Source: Eulemur rufifrons
Lineage: Eukaryota; Chordata; Mammalia; Primates; Lemuridae
Length of the DNA: 64,000 nucleotides
Direction: 5' to 3'
Assembly (NCBI RefSeq): GCF_041146395.1
Contig: NC_090989.1
Coordinates: 51,672,501-51,736,500 of the forward strand
Part shown: positions 23,441 to 35,095 of the stretch, one piece after another
How positions within the stretch are numbered: the first letter of the stretch is position 1
How the letters are laid out: every line of letters begins with the position of its first letter
Position numbers and translations under genes: made by a program
Notes under the pieces: model-generated
Databases searched by the model: none
What the model saw: the letters and a program-made list of their open reading frames with translations, nothing else
What the model was told of the DNA's origin: nothing

Positions 23441-25490
23441 CTAGAGCACAAGAAATACTCACCAGTGTAAAATCATCCAAAAGCTAAGAAACAAAGGGCA
23501 GATATCACAATGACTCAAGAGAGAAAACAAAGCAACAAAGTCCAACTCAACAGGATGAACAGAAATCTGCCCCACTTAAAATTTCTTTCAATAAATGTAA
23601 ATGGCTTGAACTGCCCACTAAAGAGACATAGGCTGGCCAAATGGATAAATATATACAAGCCAAGTATCTCCTGTCTTCAGCAAACACATCTAACCCACAA
23701 AGATGCATTCCAACTCAAGGTGAAGGGATGGAAAGCAATATTCTATGCAAATGGAAGCCAAAAGAAAGTTGGCATAGCAGTTCTGATTTCAGATAACTTA
23801 GCCTCAAGTCAACAAAAGTAATGACAGACAAAGATGGTCACTATTTAATGGTGAAGGGTATAATTGAACAAGAAGACATAACAATTCTAAATATCTATGC
23901 ACCTAACTCAGGTACACCCAGATTTATAAAGCAAATCCTACTTGATCTAAACAAAATGATAAACAGCAGCACTATAATAGCCAGGGACTTCAATAGCCCT
24001 CTGAGAGAACAGGACAGATTTTCCAAACAGAAAATAAACAAAGAAACAATGGACATAAACAGAACTCTAGAACAAATGGGCCTGACCTACATTTATGGAA
24101 TATTCTACCCCAAAAACCACTCAATATATGTTCTTATCATCAGTTCATGGTACATTCTCTAAGATTGACCATATCCTGGGCCATAAAGCATATCTGAACA
24201 TGTCTGAACAAATTTACAAAAATAGAAATTGTACCATGCATCTTCTCAGACCACAGTGGAATCAAATTAGAAATCAATTCCAACAGAAACTCTCATCTCT
24301 ACACAAAGTCATGGAAACTAAACAACCTTGTGATAAATGATTATTGGGTTAAGGAGGATATTAAAATGGAACCAAAAGGTTCTTTGAACTAAATTATAAA
24401 GGACACACGAGTTATCAAAATCTTTGGGACACAGCAAAAGCAGTCCTGAGAGGAAAATTTATATCCATAAATTCCTACATCCAAAGACAGAAAGATCACA
24501 AATCAACAATCTTATGAATCATCTCAAAGAACTAGAAAAGGAGGAGCAAACCAGCCCCAAACCCAGCAGAAGAAAAGAAATAACAAAGATCAGAGCAGAA
24601 CTAAATGAAATTGATAACAAAAAAGTATATGGAAGATTAATAAAACAAAAAGTTTGTTCTTTTAAAAAATAAACAAAATTGATGCACCTCTTACTAGATT
24701 AATGAGAAGCAGAAAAGAAAGGACTCTAATAAGCTCCATCAGGAATGAAAGGAGAAATTACAACTGATACCACAGAAATACAAAATACCATGTATGAATA
24801 CTATAAAATCCCCTATGCCCATAAAGTTGAAAACGTGGAGGAAACGGACAAATTCTTAGAAACACTCAGACTCCCTAGTCTCAATCAGGAAGAAATTGAA
24901 TTCCTGAACAGTTCAATATCAAGTACTGAAACTGAAGCAGCAATAAAAAATCTTCCTAAAAAGAAAAGTCCCAGACCAGATTGTTTCACACCCACATTTT
25001 ATCAGACCTACAAAGAACTGATGCCTATCCTGCAAAAATTATTCCACAACATCAAGAAGGAAGGAATCTTCCCCAACACATTTTATGAAGCCAACATCTT
25101 CCTGATACCAAATCCAGAAAGAATGCAACAAAAACAGAAAACTGCAGACCAATATCCCTTATGAATATAGATGCAAAAATTCTCAACAAAATCCTAGCAA
25201 ACTGAATTCAAGTGCTTATCAAAAATATAATCCATCATGACCAAGTGGGCTTCATCTCAGAGATGCAGGGATGGTTCAACATATGCAAGTCTATAAATGT
25301 AATTCACCACAGAAATGCACGTAAATAAAGACCATATAATCTTCTCTATGCAGAAAAAGCATTCAACAAAATTCAGCACCCTTTTATAATAATGATTAAC
25401 AAAATAGGCATAGACAGGACTTACTAAAAATGATAAAAACCATATGTGAGAAATCCACAGCCAACACCATTCTGAACAGGGAAAAACTGA
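23441..25490 (+). pseudogene. Young L1, inverted 5' half: ORF2 endonuclease and N-terminal RT, broken
   Basis: Starts in inter-ORF sequence, then an ORF2 ATG at 23510. Endonuclease motifs include FLSINVNGLN (near residue 30) and, in a shifted frame, IIARDFNSPL and KIDHILGHKA. The next segments (24424-24672, 24745-25164) match the ORF2 linker and RT start ([40 protein letters not shown]). It ends near 25490, before the RT 'xADD' active site. The usual 'QETH' endonuclease motif reads QQTH, so the catalytic Glu appears to be Gln. Several frameshifts and stops confirm a pseudogene. It faces the opposite way to 21930-23440. Confidence 0.92.
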
Positions 25491-28436
25491 TCTCAAACCA
25501 ATACTACTTTGGGATATAGTCTTGAGCCAGTAACCTTTGTACTGGGTTTCAGGAAAATCTTGTTGCAATTTGAACCATGACTGTTATGGTTCTTTACTGT
25601 TTATACTGTATTTCTAAGAAGTTACTTGAGGCAAATTAACAGTATGTATGGGGATTCTCTTTTTAAAAACTCTTCAGTACAAACTGTATCTCATTTTTAA
25701 ATGGACACAAATCTTTAAAAAAGTTTATACTTTATATAGCATCAATAATCTTCAGGTGAATGCTTAGTGATCATTCAAAGAGCTTGACTGCTCATGGTAC
25801 AAAATTTGTTTTAATGAACTACCTGTGATTATCCTTTGAAAACAGACGATCCCATATTTTTTAAGGGAAAATGACTTATTTTGTCTTATCCTTAAGTAAA
25901 GTGTGTCAATTAAACTTGTGTGGGCTATATAAATGAAATTAATAACTTCACAGAAACAATAATCAGGCTTAACTAATATGATAGTTTTTGAAAGGGAGAT
26001 TGTTTTAAGAGGACTATGATGTAACTGAGGGAAAAGTAACTTAACTGTGTATGATTATGAATGAGAAAGTTTTGTGCTGGATGGGTCATTTCGACATTGC
26101 TGTGGTGAATACCAGTTACCTTTGATTTTAATCTCAAATCATTAGTTGCCTTTGTTTTTATTTTTGTTTTTTTCTTTCTAGGGAGAAAACAATGTTCATT
26201 ATGTAGAAGGAAAAACATTTAATGTTTTCATTTTTATGAGATACATGGTATTGTAAATTATAGCTGTACTTTTATAACTGAGTTATTTTTAGCCATCTGG
26301 ATTTTTTCTTTTTTTTAGTTTGCTGCTCCCAGTGTAAGTGATAGCTGCTCTAATTTCAAACTTATAATTTTCTAATCTTTTCAAATTAAATAATTAAAAA
26401 GTTAAATACAAAAATAGAGCCATTCAAGTATATTTAGTGCTGCAACTCTATACATGGTCATTTATATTTTTATATTTTCAGGTAAGTAGAAGGTAAATCT
26501 AACCATTTAGAGGGTAAGTACTGAGGTTTCGTTTTTGTTCATTGTATCATTTGTTTTCTTAAGTCTATGAACTAGCTAATTATAAAGGAGATAGTGTATA
26601 AACTCTTCATCAGTAATCCATTTATCAATAAATCACATCCATCACTTGCTCAGTAACATTCAAGGATATCAGTCTAGTATTGAAGTGGAGAAGGAAATCT
26701 CCTTACTAAAGGAGTTGAGCTTAAGTTAGTCTTGGTGATAATAAATGTTGAATTATTTATTCTACAAGCATCTACAAGCATAAAAACTATATTATTGGTA
26801 TCACTGTTTAGGTATTATAATATTTCAAGGTTATTTTCCTTCCTAAATTAGAAAAAATAAATATTCTAAAGTAACAGTCCTTCCCAGGAGAAATCCTATG
26901 TACTTGGAGAAATTATTCATTTATTATTGGCATGCTTAGTTTTAAACCTGAATTTGCCAAAATCAACTGTATTTTTTTAAATTAGAAATAAAATAAATCA
27001 TCTAATGGTGGAGGTCAAATAAGCTTAAAAATAAGGTAAAATAAAATAAGTGTTTTCCATTGCCTCGTCATAAGAAGCAGAGATCATCATTGTGCCTTTA
27101 ACATAAAAGATAATTTTTTAAAAGATAAAAACATGGCTGTCATACAAATACAAAATCAATGCATATCCAAGACTATATTTAACTCAGTAAGTGAGGAAAC
27201 CAGTAAGATGTTACAACTTCCTCAAAAAAAGAATTTAAAATGCTCCCACATATAGGTGATCAGGAATTCTAAAATAAATTTACAAATAGATACAAAACTG
27301 CTCATCATCTATAGGGCAATAATCAATGGCAGTCCACCTGACATATTTCATTTATATTTCTCCAAGCAAAAATCACTTGCATTATCATCAGTGTTCCAAA
27401 AATAGCTCTCAAAGAAAACAAGCAAACATAAATGAGAAAGGTGTACTAGATAAAAGGCCCAGAAATTACGTTTGCCTATTTCAAGGTCTTTTCCAACTTT
27501 TCCTGACACTTAAATCTTTCCTTCAAAGTCTTCTTAAACTTGTGTCCTAATTAAGGCAGAAATAAATGGTGTTAGTTTTTCAAAACTATCAGTGATGGTG
27601 GCCTGGCACTTTATGGCTCACACAAAGTTCATTATGTTAGAAGAAAAAAGTAGCTACCTGTAAGTATGAAAGAAGACAGGATTTGGGAAGTTTCCAATAG
27701 GCATAGAAACAAGAGTTTCTAGGAAAAAAAGCAGTGGTTGCTGATGGAGTAGGAATCTTCATAGCATGATGTTGAGAGCAGACAAAAGATCTATGGTTGG
27801 GCATGTGTCTGAAGAGAACATGGCAGTGAAGAACAGCACTACCCTGTGCAGAGCAGTAGACTCCATACAGAGAAAGCCAGCGATGAGCTCTTGGGGTAGC
27901 CGACACTGTGGTAGCACAGATTCCAACTCCCATAAGCTAAGATTCGGCCCTACTCCTAGTTTCCCAGACCTGTGTAAGCCCAAAGCTCTCAAATGGAAGA
28001 AGGAATCCTACAAATGCCTGATACTGGATTTCTGGTCTAACCTCAGAACTCAAGCTTCAGTGCTGGATATAACTTGACTTGTGAAAGTAAAGTAATGTGA
28101 CATTTTTGGAAAACTAACATAGTATAATAAATCCATTCCCACTATACCACTATACCAGTTGAGCCTTTGGTTAATGACATTACAAGAAAAGATTATTTGT
28201 TCTTAATTTTACTTTTATTTTCAAGGCTGATTCAGCACAGAATTTCTTACTTTGGGAAAACAAAGATCAGAAATATAGTAAAACATATAATTATTAATAC
28301 GTTAGAGAATATAGTTGATAAATTGTTCCCTAAGGCCCTCAGAATTTTAGGATTTTGTTATTTATTTCAAGATCAGATTTTAGTAATCTGCTATGAAATC
28401 CAGTGATGTTTGTGAATGAATGAGGTTTGCCTTACC
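25491..28436. other. Unique AT-rich sequence
   Basis: No named repeat recognised. A 10-bp tandem pair 'tctacaagca' occurs at about 26761-26780. A frame of 103 codons (27766-28077, plus strand) has no recognisable domain; its stretch 27760-28060 is GC-richer than its neighbours and might be an old ERV or L1 5' fragment. Otherwise nothing seen. Confidence 0.5.
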
Positions 28437-28441
28437 AGTAT

Positions 28442-28451
<10 letters not shown>
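28437..28451. repeat. Left target-site duplication of the Alu
   Basis: AGTATGTAAAATTTT, repeated without mismatch at 28797-28811 on the far side of the Alu. Confidence 0.95.
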
Positions 28452-28474
<23 letters not shown>

Positions 28475-28796
28475 GAGACAGAGTCTCACTCTGTTGCCCA
28501 GGCTAGAGTGAGTGCCGTGGCGTCAGCCTAGCTCACAGCAACCTCAAACTCCTGAGCTCAAGCGATCCTCCTGTCTCAGCCTGCCGAGTAGCTAGGACTA
28601 CAGGCAGGCGCCACCATGCTCGGCTAATTTTTTCTATATATATTTTTAGCTGTCCATATAATTTCTTTCTATTTTTTTAGTAGAGGTGGGGTCTCGCTCT
28701 TGCTCAGGCTGGTCTCGAACTCCTGAGCTCAAACGATCCGCCCACCTCGGCCTCCCAGAGTGCTAGGATTACAGGCGTGAGCCACCACGCCCGGCC
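28452..28796 (-). mobile_element. Strepsirrhine Alu SINE, antisense, full length
   Basis: Poly-T at the left, then 'gagacagagtctcactctgttgcccaggctagag' (3' end reversed), 'gccgtggcgtcagcctagctcacagcaacctc', a linker with 'ctatatatatttttagctgtcc', and the left arm up to 'ggcgtgagccaccacgcccggcc'. The linker and the 'gacgccacggca' type right arm are features I associate with lemur/galago Alus and not with human AluJ/S/Y. A perfect 15-bp TSD and low divergence point to a young insertion. Confidence 0.97.
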
Positions 28797-28969
28797 AGTA
28801 TGTAAAATTTTAATCCATTATACTTCCACCAAAAGAGATTCTACCTCTAGAGGAGCCAATATATTCATTTTATAGATATTTCAGAAAACAAACTTAGTTA
28901 TCAGCATAACATAACCCCCTTAGTAGATCATAACATCATTCATATCTGTTAAAACACTAAATTGTTGAC

Positions 28970-29110
28970 CCATGCATCCATTCAACAGATATTTATCTAG
29001 TGAATTTTAGGTGCCAGACAGTGTTCTGGGAACATAGCAATAGCAAAGTCCCTGCTCTCAGAAAGCTATTATTTCAATGAAAAGGGAAAAAGTGGAAATA
29101 AATGATATGG
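28970..29110 (+). mobile_element. Ancient mammal-wide repeat fragment, family unassigned (unit 1)
   Basis: 'ccattcaacagatatttatctagtgaattttaggtgccagacagtgttctgggaacatagcaatagcaaagtccctgctctc' is the head of a widespread ancient repeat. Further pieces of what looks like the same family are at 32510, 36525, 37150, 44480 and 46300. I recall the sequence type but not a secure family name. Confidence 0.6.
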
Positions 29111-29959
29111 AGAAAAATTAAGAATGCAAAGGGTACACAAATGCCAGGTGATGGAAAATGAAATTTATTGAAGCCATCAGGGGAGGATTTAATGAAAAGA
29201 TAACAATTCAGCAAAATTCTAAAACTGTGGAAACAAGATACCATATGCAGATTGCTAGGCAAAGAGATTTACTACAGAGGGATAAAAAAGCAAAACTACC
29301 AACAATACCAACAAAACAACATTTACCCTGAGGAAGTAGCATTGAGCATATCTGGAATATTTAGGAAAAGCAAAGAAGTAAGCATAGCAGGAGGCAGCTG
29401 AGAGGAGAGAGCAGCAGGAGTGAGGTTAGAGAGGTCACACCAGGGGTCACATTGCGTGAGTTATTGTACACACTCCGAATGGAATGAATGAAAAGCCATC
29501 TCATGTAATAGATGATGGTAACAGTTTAATGCCAAGACTGCCAAACATTTACACAGGCATAATGTCCATTTATTGCATTTAAATTTGATAGTTATAAAAT
29601 ATTAACTTGCAGCATAAAATTTGCAAGTTATTAAATAGCACTGTATGTTCAGTTGCTCTAACTGAGATCTAAGTATCAGCAGTTAAAACAAATAAATGTT
29701 TATTTCTCTCTTGCATAAAAGTCTAGACATAGGCTAACTAGGGCTGGCGAGACAGATGAATAGTATCAGGGATCCAACTTCCTTCTAACTTCCTCTCTCA
29801 TCTCCAGGTGGCCATGTGCCAAGTTAAAATTAGGGGTTCTATTACTAGAGAAGAAAAAGATAATGGATATTTGAGAACAATTAGAGTTGTCTGGTTTAAG
29901 CACATTCAAATAACAATTTTATCTTAAAATATTCGAAACATCCTTAAAAACAGTGTGAT
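29111..29959. other. Mostly unassigned sequence
   Basis: 29111-29500 may continue the ancient repeat above ('gaggtcacaccaggggtcacattgcgtgag'). 29690-29830 ('aaataaatgtttatttctctcttgcataaaagtctagac…aggtggccatgtgcc') resembles an old DNA-transposon-type repeat, at low confidence. No gene seen. Confidence 0.35.
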
Positions 29960-30110
29960 ATCAAGGAAAGAACACCTGACAAAGGGCCAAAGGATGTTGG
30001 TTCTATTCCAGATCTATTAGGAACTAGCTGTGCAACCTTGAATCGGTCACTTAACTTCTCTTATATACAGTATGTCATCTTTAGTATTGGACTGAAATTA
30101 CTCAGCTGCA
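29960..30110 (+). mobile_element. MIR SINE
   Basis: 'aaagaacacctgacaaagggccaaaggatgttggttctattccagatctattaggaactagctgtgcaaccttgaatcggtcacttaacttctc' follows the MIR head and core. Confidence 0.75.
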
Positions 30111-31894
30111 CCTAAGCAAAAGATTCTCCCTAAAACCTTAGAAAAGTCGATTTTATCAAATGCATAGTAATTCTGAAATACTGAAGCCTGTACAATGATA
30201 CAAAACTCAACAGCAGAAGTATCTGGCCTCCAGCCCAAGGCATAGCAGATGTGTCTCTTAAAAGCCAATATCAATAGTCTTTATCTTTGAAAATTAAAAA
30301 AAAAAAAATTCAAGGTGAAAGTAATTTGTTCCACCTCTGTCCAGATGGAACTCTGTGATTGCCACTGACAGGGCACAATGACCTGGCTAATGCACCATAG
30401 GATAATCAGCTGACGTTCTGAGGTCACGCTGATAAGCCAGCCAGATAACCTTCCAGCATGGAGATGAGGAATGAACGGTTTGTTTCTGTACAGCCAGTGG
30501 ATCTGGTTGCCACAGTATTCATTCATGAAAAGCCTTTGGTTGCAATGTGCCAGAGAACACAAAGAAGTGTTTTATTCGGGTTTACAAGTCACAGCAGATG
30601 CTGAGATTTGGTCATTTGTTGGAACCTGTCAGGGATTTTGTTTTCTTCATTGAACACATTTCCTCATAGCCCATTTGTGGTTCCAATATCTTACCACCAG
30701 CTTTCCAGTGCTAGGAGAACATTCGTTCACAGGGCCAAAAGCAGTCATGCCAAAAGTCAGGTCCTTTCTCCCCTCTCCATGAGTGCAGTGAGCTCTCTCT
30801 CTGTAAACAGAGAAAGGAAAATTGTCAGTTTTCATGTTGTGGCCACAATCAGAGTTCCCAGGAAAGTCAGTTAGTCTGGAAAAACAGCATCCAGGCATAA
30901 AACAAAAAGAAATATTCTAGTGTCTACTAATGTTGTAACCTAACATATTTTTAAGAGAAAATAATAGGAAAAAAAAAAGAGTTCCTTTACAAAATAAACA
31001 GAAAAACAAAAATATATAAAAACATCTCTCTACTTAGGTACTAACAACTGTAATCTATCTGAAACAATTACAGTGATTTGATGCTACACCTTTTGATTTC
31101 AATAACTTTTTTTTAACTTGAGTGAGAAATAAAATTAAAATAAATGATTAAAACACATCCTGCTGTACATAATTCAAATATTCTGTGGGATTTAGTGGAT
31201 GTTGCTTAATGGGTTAATTTGACATTCTGTTTAAAAAGTGAAAACTGGTTATGATGACAGAGCACAAAAAAATAATTTCTCATACCTGCAACAGCAACAA
31301 CCACCTCCACAGTTAATTTGACAGAATGAGTTTCTGTGGATATGTTTAATAATTGAGCTGCTGAATACACAAAGTTCAATTTATTCATTCTGGTCTACTC
31401 CACACAATGGGGATTGAGTCACTGGAATAAAATTCGGATGCTTTCAATCTCAGTCTGTCTTTCTTTTATAATTTTTTTTCTTAAGTCAGACATTTGGTAA
31501 TATGGCCTGAAAAAAAAGAAGATAAAATGTCAGTGCACAGCAAAACCTTTTAGGGCCGAAAATTATTCATCCTTTCTATAGCCACCTTTGTTATGGATGC
31601 TTTTGTAAAGTGGGGAATAGTTACTCCTTCTTTAAAAATAAATCTTCAAAAACACTTTTGGCATCTGAACCACAAAAATAGTTGTATTTAGTAAAGCGAT
31701 CATTTACTTTGGAGTCATAAAACCAGGATTTGTATCATGGCTCCATCATTTTCTCAATGGCTCAGTGATTCAATGAATATATAAATATATATATTATATA
31801 TGTACACAAATTAACTGTCATGTTGTAGGCAATAAACAAAGGTTAATTTTTCTTCCAACTGTAGCATGAGATTTAACATAAAAGATGCTATGGT
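30111..31894. other. Repeat-poor unique sequence, possible conserved non-coding block
   Basis: 30290-30900 has balanced base composition and unusually long stop-free frames on both strands (93, 88, 83, 60 codons), none with a recognisable domain or convincing splice sites. 31206-31390 on the minus strand has a 34-codon frame ending at a good donor 'gttgcag|gtatgag' (about 31287). The lack of repeats over 1.8 kb is compatible with constraint, but this cannot be judged from one sequence. Confidence 0.35.
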
Positions 31895-32050
31895 ACACTC
31901 GGTTAAGAGCATGGACTCTGGTGCCAGACTGCTTGGGTTTGAATCCTGGCTCTTTTGACCTTGTGTCTCCCTGTGCCTTGGTTTCTTAGTCTGTACAATT
32001 GAGATAGTAATAGTACATACTACATAGGGTTTTTATGTGGGTAAATGGAA
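31895..32050 (+). mobile_element. MIR SINE
   Basis: 'ggttaagagcatggactctggtgccagactgcttgggtttgaatcctggctc' is a very clear MIR 5' half, continuing to 'taatagtacatactacatagggttt'. Confidence 0.9.
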
Positions 32051-32509
32051 TTTATTTATTTGTCCTGGGGAGAAAGGACCTAGGAGTTCATCAGCCAGGG
32101 AAGAAGCTGCATGGAGTACCAGCCTTCAGCCCACACATCTGAGCCATGCAGGGCAGATGACACTTGAGTCTCCCTGCTAGTCATGGACCATGCAATGCAG
32201 GGCAGAGTTTAGCCCCCAGGAGGGAAAGAGCTTGAACATGAGACCACCAGCAGGGGTCAGCCAGAAGACAAGGGCTCACAATACCCGAGAGGACAGCTTG
32301 GGTCTGAATACCACAGAAGCGGGCTCTATTGTGGCCACCACCCACACAAGCTGGGCCTTAGACGACAGTATATACCTGCGGTAATGACAAGTAGAAAGAA
32401 AAGGCAATGCCATAGCAAGCAGTACTATAGGAAGATAGACATGTACTCCCTCTTCTCCCTCCCATCCCAATACGATAAGCATAAGTACTGGGAAGCAATT
32501 CTGTGAATA
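32051..32509. other. Unassigned GC-richer segment
   Basis: 32080-32380 is GC-rich with a 64-codon plus frame (32190-32384) and a longer minus frame (32276-32605), neither recognised. It may be an old retroviral fragment. Confidence 0.3.
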
Positions 32510-32960
32510 AATTACTATCTCACCCTTGAAGGGCTCATAACTACTTGGTAAGACAAACATGCAAACTGAGCAATATTGTGCAATTAACTGGAGGACTGAC
32601 TTCATAATGAGATATTATTTGTGTTGGGTCCTGAAGGATGAGTATTCTCCAAGCAGGCAAGGGAAAGAAGGGAATTTAAAGGTAATATCAGAGGCAAATG
32701 TCAGAGAAAATTCTCAGAGGCATAAAAGTAAATGATATGTTCCAAAAAGAACATTTAATTATAATTATGGGCACCAGGGGAGGGAAGGGTGAAGAAGACG
32801 TGAGGAGGAGACAAAAAAGAGGCGCTCCAGGATGGAAGGTAGAAAGAGTCCCATGTTGGGCATTGAAGGACTTTCCCTTTATACCAAGAGAAAGAGTAGA
32901 AAATAATTATTCTGTAGAAAATTAGAAACCACCAAGTGTTTAAAATCAGCAGAGTGTGGC
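32510..32960 (+). mobile_element. Ancient mammal-wide repeat, family unassigned (unit 2)
   Basis: 'gttgggtcctgaaggatgag' near 32620, followed by 'gaaagagtcccatgttgggcattgaaggactt' and ending near 'gcagagtgtggcacggtcaga', matches the middle and 3' part of the same recalled repeat type as at 28970 and 46300. Confidence 0.55.
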
Positions 32961-33646
32961 ACGGTCAGAATAACATCTATATATCACCCATGGTAATATG
33001 GAAAGTGCACAGGGGAGGAGAAACTGTGCATAGAAAGGAGATTCAGTAAAACAGACCACAAGAACTATGTCCACCACAGCAGTTACAGTTTCCAAAAAAT
33101 GAACTGCAATCAAAAGGAATGGGGACTGTTGAGTCTCATGAGCCATAAATTCTCTTCCTTATTTTCTAAAATAAACAAATCAATTGGTGGGGCATGATTT
33201 TAAGAAAGATATTTGATACAATAAATTTTAAGAAAGGAAATAAACACCACTACAGGGTTGCAAGGGAGTATACATAGGTACACTTTACTAGGCCAGAAAC
33301 CTCACCAGGCATTAACTAATCATCACAAACCATTAATTTCATGATCGTCTACTCTGTTAAAACCTATGGCAGATTTGCTGCATGCGTGCATACATTCGTA
33401 CATACTGAAATGGAACTGCCTACACAAATACCTCAAAAACATCTGATGCTGATAAATAAATACTATCATTTGCTAGAGGTTCGACTCCATATTGACCCCA
33501 CTTTAGCTCGCTCTTTGACCTTTTCTTCTTTTCCAATTGGAAGAAGAGAAAAATAAAGCAAATGAGCCACAATTTTTGGCAAAGCATATTTAAGATAAGG
33601 TCTGCCAAGTGCAAAACTAAAAATGCAGCAGCTGTTTGCACAAAAC
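32961..33646. other. Unique sequence
   Basis: No gene or repeat recognised; short frames only. Confidence 0.55.
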
Positions 33647-33647
33647 A

Positions 33648-33693
33648 TGCATGACCAAAAATTGTGCATGATTAAAAATCCTGCATGACTGAC
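33648..33693. repeat. 17-bp tandem repeat with three TGCATGA words
   Basis: GCATGA starts at 33649, 33666 and 33683, an exact 17-bp period. The intervening bases are similar ('ccaaaaattgt' versus 'ttaaaaatcct'). Each copy is preceded by T, giving TGCATGA. If this strand were transcribed, these would be three copies of the RBFOX-type UGCAUG motif. Confidence 0.8.
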
Positions 33694-34859
33694 AATACAC
33701 CTTTGCTTCTGGCCTCACAATCCCTGACCAGGATATTGATTTCAGCAGCTGTCAGCTAACCCCAGAAGAAAGGAGGTTTCTTCTCACTATAGGGGAGAGG
33801 GTCCCCAAAAGGGAAGGATTTAGTGTGCATACTCAATAAAGGCAATGCTTGTAAGGAGAAAATCTTTGCAATCAATTGGGAAATCTACATGGGAATGGAA
33901 AAGTAATGGTTTTGCAGTGTGGATAGACTAAACACAATGCATGTGCTGAATATTTGGAGAAGCGTGTGACTTCTTTTGCAGAAGAGAGCTCCTGGGGCCC
34001 AGCCATGATGTCTGGGACTAGACAATACTGCTTCTTGAGAAGCATGGCATGTGCCTTCCTTGTGCTGGTCACACGAGGTGCCCATGACTGTGTCATGGCA
34101 ACAATGGAAGTGGCAGTAACAAACACTGAAAAAGTGTCTAAGGCAGCACCATCTCTCATATCAGCCTGGCAGCTGTGATGGATCCAGGCCAGAGGCATTT
34201 GTGGATACAGTACAACAGGGGCAATGGCCACTGCCTGGCAAGGGGGCAGCTGGCAGATGGAGAAAATTGCCTAAGGCTCAGAATGTAAAGGAATTCCATG
34301 GTGAGAACTGCAGTTAACAGCACCAAAGAACACAGCAGTGACTTAGAAAACAAAAACTTCAGGGAGTTGGAAGGCAAATAAATAGCCCTTTTATCTTCCC
34401 CATCCAACTTCAAAACAAATAGCAAAAGAGGAAAGTTAGACATGTGGTGTACAATTATCACACCACTAATAAAGCTTATTGCAGAATGAGGCTCAAAATC
34501 TGCAGTTAAAATAGACTTGCTTAGACTTCATCCTAAGTTAGACATTGACACAGCTAGACAACGAGCCTCATCCATTGGGTTAGGTTTGGTGGAGAGAACA
34601 CCAGGATTTTATGTCCTGTGGGCAAACTACATCTGAAAAGTAAGAAAGGGCTGAGTTGGACACATTAGGAATTAAAGAGTCTTTATAAATAGATGTGTAA
34701 TAAAATTACACACTCTCCCACCCATGGGTAGGAGTAAACAGAAAGATAGAAGCTCTCTAACCCACCATGAATTTTTCTCTAGGAGAGTGAAGTAGGATTT
34801 CTTTCCCCTGCATGGAAACATGGGGGGGCAATGGAAGTGGGAATACTGTCACACTAACT
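33694..34859. other. Unique sequence, moderate GC, no gene recognised
   Basis: 33950-34260 is GC-richer and open on both strands (up to 119 codons, minus strand 33872-34231), with an acceptor-like 'gtgacttcttttgcag|aag' at about 33980. No domain or paired donor convinces me. Confidence 0.35.
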
Positions 34860-35095
34860 ATAATAATAATAGCAACTAATACTATGTGTTTATTGTCTGC
34901 CATTATTGTGCTTTGTCTACATTATCTTATTTAACACTCATTACAACTTAATAGGTAAGTATTGTTACCTATTAAACCAAACTTTTACAGATCAGTATAC
35001 AGAATCTGGGACTAGGTGTCTTGCCCAAGATCATATTATTAAAAGCCAAAGTCTGGAGTCTATGCTTCAAACCCCTAGACTCTTCTGTCTCTTAC
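34860..35095 (+). mobile_element. MIR SINE
   Basis: 'aataataatagcaactaatactatgtgtttattgtctgcc', 'tcattacaacttaataggtaagtattgttacc' and 'cttgcccaagatcatattattaaaagccaaagtctggagtctatgcttcaaacccc' follow MIR in order. Confidence 0.85.

Noticed and set aside
21906..25520. A target-site duplication for the twin-primed L1 ('gatattctt' on the left versus 'gatatagtctt' on the right)
   Set aside because: The match is short and gapped in AT-rich sequence; not convincing enough to report as a TSD.
33872..34231. 119-codon minus-strand frame, longest non-transposon frame noted in this area
   Set aside because: No similarity recognised; an overlapping plus-strand frame is also open, which suggests composition rather than coding.
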